From: Desulfobacteraceae bacterium
GTDB taxonomy: Bacteria > Desulfobacterota > Desulfobacteria > Desulfobacterales > UBA5616
Direction of reading: 5' to 3'
Length of the DNA: 18,812 bases
Assembly: GCA_030620375.1 (NCBI GenBank)
Contig: JAUXEW010000025.1
Location: forward strand, 1-18,812
This document shows positions 8,958 through 16,971 of this stretch, piece after piece. A program made the position numbers and the translations under genes. Positions within the stretch are counted from its first letter, which is position 1. Each line of letters opens with the position of its first letter. The notes below the pieces were generated by a model that saw nothing but the letters and a program-made list of their open reading frames with translations, searched no databases and was not told the DNA's origin.

Positions 8958-9007
8958 GGTTTTAAACAGCGTGGTTGCCACAAAAACGTTTTAAATATGG
9001 TTTAAAA

Positions 9008-9943
9008 ATGTTGTCCGTTGAGCCGGTTTATATCAAAACCTATAAAGACGGGCTGTTCAAGGATAAGATACAAACGGCCTGGGGCATCTTAAGCGATTGC
9101 TCCCTCTGTCCTCGAAATTGTGACGTGAATCGAATTTCCGGGCATACCGGAATTTGTAAAACAGGGCAAAATGCATGGATCTCAAGCCATAACGCTCATT
9201 TCGGTGAAGAAGCACCATTGGTCGGATCCCATGGGTCAGGCACCATTTTTTTTACCCATTGCAATCTATTGTGCAATTTTTGCCAAAATTTTGACATTAG
9301 CCATGAAGGTTACGGCCAGGAAGTTTCAGTTGAGAAATTGGCCGGAATCATGATGCATTTGCAGCAGGAAGGGTGCCATAATATTAATTTCGTCACCCCC
9401 TCACATGTGGTTCCCCAAATTCTTTCTGCCGTTGAACTCGCTGCCGGTGAAGGACTTTCTTTACCTTTAATTTATAATACAAGCGCTTATGATAAGGTTG
9501 AAACGTTGAAGCTTCTTGAGGGTGTGATCGACATATATATGCCGGATTTCAAATTCTGGGACCCGAAGGTCGCAAAGGTCACGTGTAATGCCGAGGATTA
9601 CCCTGGTGTGGCACGAAGAGCATTGGCGGAAATGCACCGTCAGGTTGGTGACCTTATGGTTGATGAGAAGGGTATTGCCAAGCGCGGTATTTTAGTGAGG
9701 CACTTGGTGCTGCCGTCCGGGCTTGCGGGAACTAAGGGGGTAATGCGGTTTATTGCTGAAAAGATTTCCCCGAATACTTATGTGAATATCATGCCGCAGT
9801 ACCGACCATGTGGTCGGGCGGCAGAGGTGAAAGAACTTTCTGTCGGCCTTTCTCAAGATGAATATGGATATGCCTTAACCTTGGCGGCAGAAGAGGGGAT
9901 AACCCGGTTGGATCAGCGGCGGTCGGTTTATATTGTGAAATAA
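9008..9943 (+). CDS. PflX-like (COG1313) radical SAM protein
   Basis: A radical S-adenosylmethionine protein related to pyruvate formate-lyase activating enzymes. The radical SAM motif is C-x3-C-x2-C in THCNLLCNFCQNF. Upstream lies the PflX/COG1313 hallmark, DCSLCPRNCDVNR followed by GICKTG, giving four more cysteines that probably bind a second metal site. GSHGSGTIFF precedes the cluster, and NFVTPSHVVPQ, NTSAYDKVETL and DIYMPDFKFW are further conserved strands of the barrel. The substrate is unknown for this family and no pyruvate formate-lyase is nearby. An in-frame TTG at 8975 would add 11 residues; neither start has a convincing ribosome binding site, and I prefer the ATG. Confidence 0.85.
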   Translation: MLSVEPVYIKTYKDGLFKDKIQTAWGILSDCSLCPRNCDVNRISGHTGICKTGQNAWISSHNAHFGEEAPLVGSHGSGTIFFTHCNLLCNFCQNFDISHEGYGQEVSVEKLAGIMMHLQQEGCHNINFVTPSHVVPQILSAVELAAGEGLSLPLIYNTSAYDKVETLKLLEGVIDIYMPDFKFWDPKVAKVTCNAEDYPGVARRALAEMHRQVGDLMVDEKGIAKRGILVRHLVLPSGLAGTKGVMRFIAEKISPNTYVNIMPQYRPCGRAAEVKELSVGLSQDEYGYALTLAAEEGITRLDQRRSVYIVK

Positions 9944-9944
9944 T

Positions 9945-9963
9945 CTTGATGACATCAAGGTGG
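9945..9963 (+). promoter_or_regulatory. Small hairpin touching the phosphatase ribosome binding site
   Basis: CTTGAT 9945-9950 and ATCAAG 9954-9959 form a perfect 6-bp stem with a 3-nt loop. The downstream arm shares its last three bases with AAGGTGG (9957-9963), the only strong Shine-Dalgarno candidate before the phosphatase ATG at 9976. That SD lies 12 nt from the ATG, rather far; a closer weak GGA is also present. Confidence 0.3.
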
Positions 9964-9975
9964 TAATGACGGATA

Positions 9976-10611
9976 ATGAACAAAATATTCGCCATCGGTG
10001 ATATCCATGGATGTTACCGTAAGCTCTGTGTTTTAATGGGCAAGATACCGATAGATAAGGATCAAGATATTCTTGTGTTTTTAGGTGATTATATTGATCG
10101 GGGGGATAATTCATATGATGTCATAGAATATTTAATATCCCTAAATTCAATTTTCCGGAAATTAGTTCTATTGAAGGGGAATCATGAAGAAATGTTTGAG
10201 AATTATCTATCCGATAAGGACAAATACAGTTTTCTGCTTAACGGCGGATATCAAACCTTGGAAAGTTATTTTCAACACGCTCATTCCAAGGATGATTCAC
10301 TGGTGCCGAATGCCCACAGCAATTTTATAAAATCGCTGGATCTGTTTTATGAAACAGAGTATTATATTTTTGTTCATGCCGGACTGAGAGATGGTGTACC
10401 GATAAGTATGCAAGAACCGTCGGACCTTCTCTGGTTACGGTATAGCTTTCTCCGTTCCGACTTTGATTTTGGGAAGCAAGTGGTATTTGGCCACACCCCG
10501 TTTGCGGAACCCCTTGTACAGCGCAATAAAATCGGGATTGATACCGGTGCGGTATACGGGAACAAACTGACCTGTGTTGAATTGCCCGAACTTAGGTTTT
10601 ATCAGGCGTAA
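9976..10611 (+). CDS. PPP-family metallophosphoesterase (serine/threonine phosphatase-like)
   Basis: A cytoplasmic calcineurin-like phosphoesterase of 211 residues, of the bacterial PrpA/PrpB or ApaH type. The metal- and phosphate-binding motifs appear in canonical order: GDIHG at 8-12, GDYIDRGDNS at about 37-46, GNHEE at about 68-72, a histidine in FVHAGL, and GHTPF near residue 173. It could dephosphorylate proteins or cleave diadenosine tetraphosphate; the sequence does not decide. It starts 32 nt after the radical SAM gene. A good SD (AAGGTGG) lies closer to an out-of-frame ATG at 9966 that opens an 11-codon ORF overlapping the start, so translation may be weak. Confidence 0.88.
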   Translation: MNKIFAIGDIHGCYRKLCVLMGKIPIDKDQDILVFLGDYIDRGDNSYDVIEYLISLNSIFRKLVLLKGNHEEMFENYLSDKDKYSFLLNGGYQTLESYFQHAHSKDDSLVPNAHSNFIKSLDLFYETEYYIFVHAGLRDGVPISMQEPSDLLWLRYSFLRSDFDFGKQVVFGHTPFAEPLVQRNKIGIDTGAVYGNKLTCVELPELRFYQA

Positions 10612-10655
10612 TTTTGCTATTTAATGGGATATGAGGAGGCAATGATTTTTTAATA

Positions 10656-11096
10656 ATGAAACGGTACTCATGGATGATAATTATTCTGACCCTGTTATAC
10701 GGCACAACCGCTTTCGCAGAACGCCTGTCGGTTTCGGTTGACGTGGCTAATATAAGGTCCGGTCCTGGATCAAAGGGATACGATATCCTTTGGAAAGCTG
10801 AGCGGTATTATCCGATTGATGTTTTTGAAAAAAAAGGCTTGTGGTACCACTTTCGAGATTTTGAGGGAGATAAAGGGTGGATTCATAAGTCACTAGTTGG
10901 CAGTATACCTTCGGTTATTACAAAGAGGGAAAAATGCAATGTGCGATCAGGACCCGGTGCCGGTTCACAATATGACGTTATGTTTTCGATTGAAAAAGGA
11001 GTTCCCTTTAAGGCCCTTAAACGGAAAGGCGATTGGATTCATGTACAGCATGCTGATGGAGATAAAGGTTGGATTCATAAATCACTAATATGGTAA
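10656..11096 (+). CDS. Exported protein with two SH3b domains
   Basis: 146 residues. An N-terminal signal peptide (MKRY, hydrophobic core WMIIILTLLYG, probable cleavage after AFA at about residue 21) directs it to the periplasm. The rest is two tandem bacterial SH3-like repeats, about 23-80 and 87-146. Both contain NxRSGPG, a central aromatic/charged stretch and DGDKGWIHKSL or the near-identical EGDKGWIHKSL. SH3b domains commonly bind cell-wall peptides; there is no catalytic domain, so the role here is unknown. The SD AGGAGG (10634-10639) is 16 nt from this ATG, and between them lies a three-codon ORF (ATG ATT TTT TAA at 10642-10653). Confidence 0.85.
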   Translation: MKRYSWMIIILTLLYGTTAFAERLSVSVDVANIRSGPGSKGYDILWKAERYYPIDVFEKKGLWYHFRDFEGDKGWIHKSLVGSIPSVITKREKCNVRSGPGAGSQYDVMFSIEKGVPFKALKRKGDWIHVQHADGDKGWIHKSLIW

Positions 11097-11104
11097 TGGC
11101 GCTT

Positions 11105-11156
11105 GAACCGTAATATCGATCGCATTCCTCTATCTTGCTACGGGGAATCTTCAAAT
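11105..11156 (+). repeat. REP-like hairpin element, copy C
   Basis: A 52-nt copy starting GAACCGTAATATCGATCGCA and ending CTTCAAAT, the same length and end sequence as copy A. The hairpin is ATTCC 11123-11127 with GGAAT 11144-11148, flanking a CTTGCTACGG core. It lies 8 nt after the SH3 gene stop and just before the ribosome binding site of the next gene. Confidence 0.6.
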
Positions 11157-11178
11157 AAAGACAAACCGGAGAGGTGTA

Positions 11179-11883
11179 ATGGCAAATAAAAGAATCTCAC
11201 GTTCTCGTAAAAGAGAACTTGGCGAACCGGACGAGTTTATTACTTTTTCAAACAAACTGTTAAAACTTGTGGGTGAAAATCGAAGGAAAATTGTTAGCAC
11301 CGCCGGAATAGTAATTGCCCTAATTGTTGTTTTTTCAGGTATTCGTTTATATTCCGTGCAAACCGAAAAAAAAGCCTTTGCTATGCTAGAAAATGGCATG
11401 AAAAAATATGAAAAATCGCTGGGCAGTGATGATCCTGTAAAAGTTTATCTTGATGTGAAAACGGATTTTCAATTCATCCTGGATGAATACCCAAGAATGA
11501 AAGCCGGAAAAATTGCAAGGATGGTGTTTGCCAATATATGTTATGCGGCCGGTGAATATGATGTTGCAATCGATATGTATCACCAGTCGCTTGAAGATTT
11601 TGAGGAAAGACCGTTTTACAGGTATCTGGTTTTAAATAGCTTGGCATATGCTTACGAACAAAAGAAAGACTATGCACATGCGGTTAATTATATGGAAATG
11701 ATTAATTCAGGGCCAGATTTGGAAATGAAGGACGACGTTTTTTTTACATTGGGAAGGCTTTATTCAGCGAATAACGATACCGACAAAAAGATGGAATTTT
11801 TTAAAAAAATTATCGATGAATATCCTGATTCGATATACACCGACATTGTTAAGGAAAAGATCGGTGACGCCAGATTCCCTTGA
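11179..11883 (+). CDS. Membrane-anchored TPR-like protein
   Basis: 234 residues with a basic, Arg/Lys-rich cytoplasmic N-terminus (ANKRISRSRKRELGEP), one transmembrane helix at about 38-58, and a soluble C-terminal part made of helical pairs typical of tetratricopeptide repeats (for example AYEQKKDYAHAVNYMEMI, and FTLGRLYSANNDTDKKMEFF then IIDEYPDSIYTDIVKEKIGD). The layout, N-terminal anchor plus periplasmic TPR, matches the YfgM/TPR_21 type ancillary proteins of the envelope, which act as protein-protein scaffolds or chaperone partners. This is a fold-level call and the partner is unknown. GGAGAGG (11168-11174), 4 nt before the ATG, supports the start. Confidence 0.75.
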   Translation: MANKRISRSRKRELGEPDEFITFSNKLLKLVGENRRKIVSTAGIVIALIVVFSGIRLYSVQTEKKAFAMLENGMKKYEKSLGSDDPVKVYLDVKTDFQFILDEYPRMKAGKIARMVFANICYAAGEYDVAIDMYHQSLEDFEERPFYRYLVLNSLAYAYEQKKDYAHAVNYMEMINSGPDLEMKDDVFFTLGRLYSANNDTDKKMEFFKKIIDEYPDSIYTDIVKEKIGDARFP

Positions 11884-12002
11884 GACATTTGTAAAACGTT
11901 CCCTTTTGCCCCCTTTTGTCGTCAGGCTTAAATTTTAACCCGCCTCAGGCAGATTGATCCTAAAAATACGGTATATATTCATCTTATTCTGGATGGACAC
12001 AA

Positions 12003-12033
12003 GCTATGGGGAATGTTCTCGTTGCTTCGGTTT
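12003..12033 (-). repeat. REP-like element, partial copy D (inverted)
   Basis: Read on the minus strand, it gives AAACCGAAGCAACGAGAACA then TTCCCCATAGC, closely matching the first half of copy B (AACCGAAACATTGAGCACAT then TCCCCGTAGC). The hairpin half and the CTTCAA end are missing or replaced, so this copy is truncated. Confidence 0.5.
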
Positions 12034-12043
12034 AAATAAAAAA

Positions 12044-12077
12044 AAACGGCTAAACGAAATTTTTCGAATAGCCGTTT
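12044..12077 (-). terminator. Rho-independent terminator of the two-component operon
   Basis: AAACGGCTA 12044-12052 pairs with TAGCCGTTT 12069-12077, a perfect 9-bp stem. Inside it CGAAA 12055-12059 pairs with TTTCG 12062-12066 around a TT loop. On the minus strand the stem runs into nine T (complement of 12038-12046), the classic intrinsic terminator form for leftward transcription. It lies about 360 nt past the regulator stop. On the + strand no T tract follows. Confidence 0.7.
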
Positions 12078-12275
12078 AGGAGAAAAAGAGATGAAGAAAT
12101 TATTAGGTCAATGATCTTTATTGCAAGACTCTTGCCAAAAATAGGTCGGAATTTAATAAAATCCAATCGGTTAAATTAACAAGTATATTTTCAAGCGGTT
12201 ATGGTTAATTGCCGTGGATAATAGTCTTGATATGATGTTTTTCTGAGATTGGATTAAATTTAAAAAGTTAAGTAT

Positions 12276-12300
12276 TTTAAACCATAGATTTAAACCATAG
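12276..12300. repeat. 12-bp direct repeat
   Basis: TTTAAACCATAG occurs twice (12276-12287 and 12289-12300) with one base between. It is downstream of the regulator gene. It could be a binding site or a simple duplication; nothing further supports either. Confidence 0.4.
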
Positions 12301-12433
12301 ACCGGCCTATCGGCTAAACCCTTGTTTTCACTGTGCTTATAGAAATCCCTCATTTGTTTACGTTCTTGAACACGAGTTGATCGATACATCTGTGTTAATT
12401 TTAACAGCTTGATATTGATAGGAAAGTAGAGGT

Positions 12434-13816
12434 TTAAATTTTTGAACCGATATCCAGCCGGTACTTTTTTATTTTTTGATTAAGCCCGCTTTTCCCTATT
12501 CCGAGCAATTCCGCTGCATGAGATTGAACATTGTCGGCCAATTTCAGTGCCCGAATGATCATGGTCTGTTCAACCTTAGCTAATGTATCGTACAGGTTGG
12601 CATTTGTCGGGATTCCATCTAAATGTAAGGTGTTGTCGATATTGTTTTTAAATTCTTTTGGAAGGTCGGATGCGGTTATCGTTTCTCCAGGGCATAAAAT
12701 CGTGGCCCGTTCAATTAAGTTTTCAAGTTCACGTATATTTCCCGGCCAATGATAGTCATAAAAAAGACGTTCCACTTCATGGTCAATACCTTTGATGGGT
12801 ATATCTGCTTTCCGCTCTTCCGCATATTTTTTTATAAAATGATCCACCAGCAGTCGAATGTCTTCACGACGGTTCCTTAACGGTGGAATTACGATTCGCA
12901 CCACATTTAACCGATAGTAAAGGTCTTCCCTGAATCGTTGCCGGTCAATTTCATCTTTAAGCGTTTTATTGGTTGCAGCAATAAAACGGATATTGAAGAA
13001 AATTGGTTTTATACCGCCGACCCGTTCAATCATCTTTTCCTGGAGAACGCGGAGAAGTTTAACCTGAAGATTTTGAGATAGCTCCCCGATTTCATCCAGG
13101 AACAGGGTCCCTTCGTCAGCTAACTCAAATCGTCCCTTTTTCATAGAGGCAGCTCCCGTAAACGCCCCTTTCTCATGACCGAAAAGTTCGCTTTCAAGAA
13201 GCGTGTCTACAAATGCGGAACAGTTCACAGTGATAAACGGTTTATCATGCCGGGGACTGTTAAAATGGATCGCTTTGGCAACAAGTTCTTTGCCGGTCCC
13301 GCTCTCGCCTTCGATCAATACGGTTGCCGAGGTACGGGCTACCTTTTGAATTGTTTCGAAAACATCCTTCATTGCTTTGTTTTTTCCGATGATATTCCCG
13401 AATTTATACTGCGATTCAACAGCATTACGAAGGAGCCAATTCTCTTTAACCACCCGGTACATGGAAATGGCCTTGTTGGAATATAAGACCAACCGATCAT
13501 TGTCAAAAGGCTTTAGGATGTATGTATATGCGCCTTTCTGCATGGCTTCCACCGCTTTATCCACGCTACCATGAGCCGTCATCATAATAACCGGTAGGTC
13601 AGGGTAATCGGATTTTATTTTTTCAAGGAGTTCAATACCATCCATAATCGGCATTTTCATGTCGGTTAAGACCAGGTCGACATCAGAACCTTTTAGTATA
13701 TTAAGGGCTTCATGGCCACTGTTGGCCGTTAATGTTTCATAGCCATCTTCTTCTAGAACGGCACTAAGGATCGGAGGATAATTTTTTTCATCGTCAACAA
13801 TTAAAATAGTTTCCAT
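12434..13816 (-). CDS. NtrC-family sigma-54-dependent response regulator
   Basis: A cytoplasmic activator of sigma-54 promoters, 460 residues with all three expected domains. The receiver (1-120) carries DD at 8-9, phospho-acceptor D52 (LTDMKMP), T80 and K102. The AAA+ domain (about 143-370) has Walker A GESGTGKE 170-177, the sigma-54 contact loop GAFTGA 217-222, and Walker B LFLDEIG with D241/E242, plus an arginine-finger region. The Fis-type helix-turn-helix (HAAELLGIGKSGLNQKIKKY) is at the C-terminus. It begins 10 nt after the sensor kinase, with AAGGAGG overlapping the kinase stop, so they are one operon and a cognate pair. Its targets cannot be told. Confidence 0.95.
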   Translation of the reverse strand: METILIVDDEKNYPPILSAVLEEDGYETLTANSGHEALNILKGSDVDLVLTDMKMPIMDGIELLEKIKSDYPDLPVIMMTAHGSVDKAVEAMQKGAYTYILKPFDNDRLVLYSNKAISMYRVVKENWLLRNAVESQYKFGNIIGKNKAMKDVFETIQKVARTSATVLIEGESGTGKELVAKAIHFNSPRHDKPFITVNCSAFVDTLLESELFGHEKGAFTGAASMKKGRFELADEGTLFLDEIGELSQNLQVKLLRVLQEKMIERVGGIKPIFFNIRFIAATNKTLKDEIDRQRFREDLYYRLNVVRIVIPPLRNRREDIRLLVDHFIKKYAEERKADIPIKGIDHEVERLFYDYHWPGNIRELENLIERATILCPGETITASDLPKEFKNNIDNTLHLDGIPTNANLYDTLAKVEQTMIIRALKLADNVQSHAAELLGIGKSGLNQKIKKYRLDIGSKI

Positions 13817-13826
13817 GATTACCTCC

Positions 13827-15242
13827 TTATTTTACCGGTAATTCAACCGTAACGCGTATACCTCTTAATGGGCTATTGTTTTTAATATCGATCTTTCCCC
13901 CGTGAGATTCAATGATATTTTTTACTATCCCCAAACCCAGTCCGGTTCCCATTGCTTTGGTGGTAAAAAAAGGGTCCCATATCTTATCAAGGTCCTCTTC
14001 CGAAATCCCCTTTCCTTCATCTTCAAAGATGATGATAACGGATTCATTGTTGGAGTTGATTTCAATTTGAATTTCTCCACCACCAGGCATAGCCTGCATA
14101 GAATTAATCAAGATATTGAGGAATGCTTGATACAACATGTTTGAATCAGCCATGATTTGAGGGAGATCATCTCCATAATATTTTTTGATAACATGCCTCT
14201 GTTCTTCGATCTGTGATGTAAGATACGTCAGGTTCTTTTCAAGAATTTCTTCAAGTCGGCACGGGAGCCGATCGGGTTTTTTGGGCTTGGCATAATTTAA
14301 AAAGTCCGTGATAATTGTGTTTAATCTGCTGGATTCTTCAATGATAATATCCGGAATTTTATTGGAAGGATCAAGCACGGCCATCTTTTTTTGCAGATGT
14401 TCTGCTGAATTTCTGATAATTCCAAGGGGATTGCGAATTTCATGAGAAATTCCGGCCGTCATTTCTCCTAATGAAGACAGGTGTTTAGCGCGGCTCAATT
14501 TTTCTTCCAGCTTTAATCTCTCCAGAGCCCTTTGCTGGAAAATTCCTTCTCCTCTCTTGACAACGAACAACAGCACTACAAAGACAATCCCCATAACAAT
14601 TGTAATGGTGAAAATTACTAATATTTGGAATCTAAAAATGGAATGATAATCTTTAGATAGATCTTGTACGATTTCTACAACTCCTAAAACCGGTCCGGAA
14701 AGTCTGGAAAGTGATTTTTCAGCTCTAAGTGGCGAAAATGTAACAATCAGACTTTCTTTAGGGAATCCTAAGAAAATTTCCCAGAAATTTCCTCGTTGCA
14801 CCAGTTTTGAAGTGGCCTGGCCCAAAAGGGCGTTTTGATAAGCGGTTCCACCAACATTTTGTTTTCCAATAATTTCTTTATTGAAACTATAGGAGATGGT
14901 GTTTTTCAAATCATAGATATTGACCATTTCAACGTCAAAACTATAGAAGGTACTCCTTACAATTTTGTCCATACGCTCAAATTGGTCTTTATTTCTGAGT
15001 TGGATTTTTCCGAATTTGAAGGCCATGGGGAGAATAAACTGTAGGAAAACCTGATGGTTCAAATTTTCAACGAGAACCCGAGCATATTCTTCACTTTTTT
15101 GGCGCTGCATACTTCTTGCCAGACGGGTATTTATCACTGATAAAACAATTGTCCCCAAAAAAATTACAGTGAGGCTGGCAAAGGTAAAATATTTTACCAG
15201 CCGAAACGGCTTGACTTTTTCTTCTGAAGTATGGCGTTTCAT
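13827..15242 (-). CDS. Membrane sensor histidine kinase, partner of the NtrC-type regulator
   Basis: 471 residues. Transmembrane helices at about 18-36 and 204-228 enclose a periplasmic sensor domain of about 165 residues, followed by a short linker and coiled coil (231-255). The kinase core has GISHEIRNPLG with phospho-acceptor H267, N-box NILINSMQAM (around N380), DEGKGI 408-413, FFTTK 425-429 and GTGLGLG 432-438. This layout is that of NtrB/ZraS/AtoS-like kinases that pair with NtrC-family regulators; the input is unknown. The start is the only ATG before the first helix but lacks a strong SD. A sigma-70-like promoter lies 57-86 nt upstream. Confidence 0.93.
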   Translation of the reverse strand: MKRHTSEEKVKPFRLVKYFTFASLTVIFLGTIVLSVINTRLARSMQRQKSEEYARVLVENLNHQVFLQFILPMAFKFGKIQLRNKDQFERMDKIVRSTFYSFDVEMVNIYDLKNTISYSFNKEIIGKQNVGGTAYQNALLGQATSKLVQRGNFWEIFLGFPKESLIVTFSPLRAEKSLSRLSGPVLGVVEIVQDLSKDYHSIFRFQILVIFTITIVMGIVFVVLLFVVKRGEGIFQQRALERLKLEEKLSRAKHLSSLGEMTAGISHEIRNPLGIIRNSAEHLQKKMAVLDPSNKIPDIIIEESSRLNTIITDFLNYAKPKKPDRLPCRLEEILEKNLTYLTSQIEEQRHVIKKYYGDDLPQIMADSNMLYQAFLNILINSMQAMPGGGEIQIEINSNNESVIIIFEDEGKGISEEDLDKIWDPFFTTKAMGTGLGLGIVKNIIESHGGKIDIKNNSPLRGIRVTVELPVK

Positions 15243-15298
15243 TGGTCAGATTTAAAAAAGTGTCAAAACAAGGTCATTTTAATATTGATCTGTTTTAA

Positions 15299-15328
15299 AG
15301 CATATAAGGAAAGTTATCTTAAAGTCAA
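15299..15328 (-). promoter_or_regulatory. Candidate sigma-70 promoter of the two-component operon
   Basis: On the minus strand TTGACT (complement of 15323-15328), an 18-nt spacer and TATGCT (complement of 15299-15304) form a reasonable promoter, with a leader of about 50 nt to the kinase ATG. I see no GG-N10-GC sigma-54 signature in this gap, so autoactivation by its own regulator is not supported. Confidence 0.4.
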
Positions 15329-15513
15329 GGTGTGAAGGCTCCGTAATAGGTCCAATTTCTATGTTGCGCTTTGCCCTCCGTCATCGAAACAGACTGTAAC
15401 TACGCTTAATTTTTAAAATATCATAAAAAACGGGATATTTTATTGGTTGTTCACCTGAATGAGCATTATATACTACTACATATGGCAACTTTTATATATT
15501 TATATACAATATA

Positions 15514-15539
15514 CAATAATTAACTAAAGTTTCGCAGTT
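15514..15539. repeat. IS inverted repeat, transposase 3' end
   Basis: Matches 17031-17056 inverted, 23 of 26 positions, with the mismatches at 15521-15523. The transposase stop codon (TAG, complement of 15524-15526) and its last four codons (Thr-Ala-Lys-Leu) lie inside this repeat. Confidence 0.75.
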
Positions 15540-16906
15540 AAAAAATCAGTTTGGTGTAAAATATTATCTTCAACAATATCAATCAGATCAAGAATAATAT
15601 CAGGCTCTATTTTATAACAAAATATATGACTTGATCTGATTATCAGCTCTTTGACATTGGACCAAAGTTGGTCAATCACGGATAACAAAACATGATTATC
15701 AGATATTTCCCTGAACAATGGTCCGACAGGTCCTGTTAGCCTGCGTTTACTGATAATGTATACCAGTAAAAGATATCGGATCATAACAAGGCTATAGCAA
15801 GCAACAGCGGCATCAAAAGTATTACTTTGCTCTTTGCCCATATACAGCATTTGCTTTGCATCTTTAAAAAAGACTTCGATAGCCCACCGACGCGAATAGT
15901 AGTTTAGAATATCTGACGCTTCTAAATCAATATCTGTGCATAAAAGGGCCTGCCAATCTTTCTTGCCATCAGAAATAAAAAGAATACGTACATCACCGGT
16001 CTTGGGCAATACGGCATTCAAACAAACGCCCTTAACTTGATATTTATAAATAAATGCGGTTTGTTTCTTTGCAACCGTTTGCCATAATTGCTTTAGGGTA
16101 TACTTCTGTCCCTGGTATTGATATTTGACGCGACCTCTTTTCAGTCGGCAAATAACGTTATAACCGGTGCTGTATATCTTGGAAATAACGTCATCATGGG
16201 CAAACCAGCTGTCAAACAAAACAAAAGAAGCATCAATGCCGGCCTTCCAGGCCCTGTCAACCATTTGTACCAAGATATCGGTTTTTTTATTTAAGGCTTC
16301 TTTTCGTCTGCGCCATCCATTTGTTCGTTTGTCGATATTTCTTAGATTATTGTTCGGCCGCTTGCTTGATGTGTTGAAAGCCACATCCAACGGAAAGAAA
16401 TTCATCCCGTTATGATAGCCTAACTGCAGGCATCGATTGCCCAATATGGATCGTTTTACTTTATGATCATAATGGTAGCTGACAAGTTCTATTTGCTTGC
16501 CGAATTTTGGAGAAACCGTATCGTCAGCAATCAGCACTTTTTCTTTCAATGAAATGTCATCGCACCGATTAATGACTTTTAAAGCCAAAAGGTAAACGAA
16601 TTTTCGCCAGTTGAACCGTTCATGGTTTAAAAATCTGTAGTAGACATCTTTCTTGGCATCAATCTGGTTATTAAGGTACGCTGAATTCCAAAAATCGCTC
16701 AGCTTTCGTTTTAAAAATGGAAGTAAAACAATCAGAAAAAGTACCGTATTTGTGGCGTATCCTTTTTCTTTAAAGATACCGCTACGATGAAGCATTGTTT
16801 TGAAATTAAGTTCATTAAAAGCGTTGTTTATCTCAGAATCGAAAAAAATATGTTGTTGATTAATCTGTTTTTGCAATGAGAGGGAAAATGTATTATTAAA
16901 ACTCAT
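15524..16906 (-). CDS. IS4-family DDE transposase
   Basis: 460 residues, full length. The DDE triad is visible: D128/D129 in LIADDTVSPKFG, D232 in FVLFDSWFA, and E344 in the YREK signature Y337-x2-R340-x3-E344-x6-K351 (YSRRWAIEVFFKDAK), which defines the IS4 family. The N-terminal 100 residues are probably the end-binding domain. The start ATG has AAGGAGC on its mRNA 5 nt upstream, and that SD can be buried in a hairpin. The reading frame ends within the inverted repeat. Codon content is AT-rich like the flanks, and no frameshift or internal stop is present. Confidence 0.93.
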   Translation of the reverse strand: MSFNNTFSLSLQKQINQQHIFFDSEINNAFNELNFKTMLHRSGIFKEKGYATNTVLFLIVLLPFLKRKLSDFWNSAYLNNQIDAKKDVYYRFLNHERFNWRKFVYLLALKVINRCDDISLKEKVLIADDTVSPKFGKQIELVSYHYDHKVKRSILGNRCLQLGYHNGMNFFPLDVAFNTSSKRPNNNLRNIDKRTNGWRRRKEALNKKTDILVQMVDRAWKAGIDASFVLFDSWFAHDDVISKIYSTGYNVICRLKRGRVKYQYQGQKYTLKQLWQTVAKKQTAFIYKYQVKGVCLNAVLPKTGDVRILFISDGKKDWQALLCTDIDLEASDILNYYSRRWAIEVFFKDAKQMLYMGKEQSNTFDAAVACYSLVMIRYLLLVYIISKRRLTGPVGPLFREISDNHVLLSVIDQLWSNVKELIIRSSHIFCYKIEPDIILDLIDIVEDNILHQTDFLTAKL

Positions 16907-16907
16907 G

Positions 16908-16971
16908 GCAGCTCCTTTTTTTAGTTATTTTGGTATCTTAGTAAATTCAAATATACTAAAATCGGAGCTGC
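16908..16971 (-). promoter_or_regulatory. SD-sequestering hairpin in the transposase leader
   Basis: GCAGCTCC at 16908-16915 (complement of the SD region GGAGCTGC on the mRNA) pairs perfectly with GGAGCTGC at 16964-16971, an 8-bp GC-rich stem. A nested 6-bp stem (TTAGTA 16938-16943, TACTAA 16954-16959) shortens the loop. The upstream arm lies between the -35 and -10 of the transposase promoter, so only transcripts entering from outside contain it. Confidence 0.6.

Larger units (their letters stand above)
11884..12433. other. 550-nt gene-free region between converging transcripts
   Basis: The + strand TPR gene and the - strand regulator gene converge here. It holds a REP-like copy (12003-12033), a strong hairpin with an A/T tract (12044-12077), a 12-bp direct repeat (12276-12300) and AT-rich DNA. 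A 72-codon minus-strand ORF at 12171-12389 has no recognisable domain, and I treat it as chance. Confidence 0.6.

Noticed and set aside
12171..12389. 72-codon minus-strand ORF downstream of the response regulator
   Set aside because: No good ribosome binding site, no recognisable domain, AT-rich with a tandem direct repeat inside; it looks like chance.
15243..15523. Sigma-54 promoter for the two-component operon
   Set aside because: No GG-N10-GC signature was found upstream of the kinase; the sigma-70-like pair fits better.
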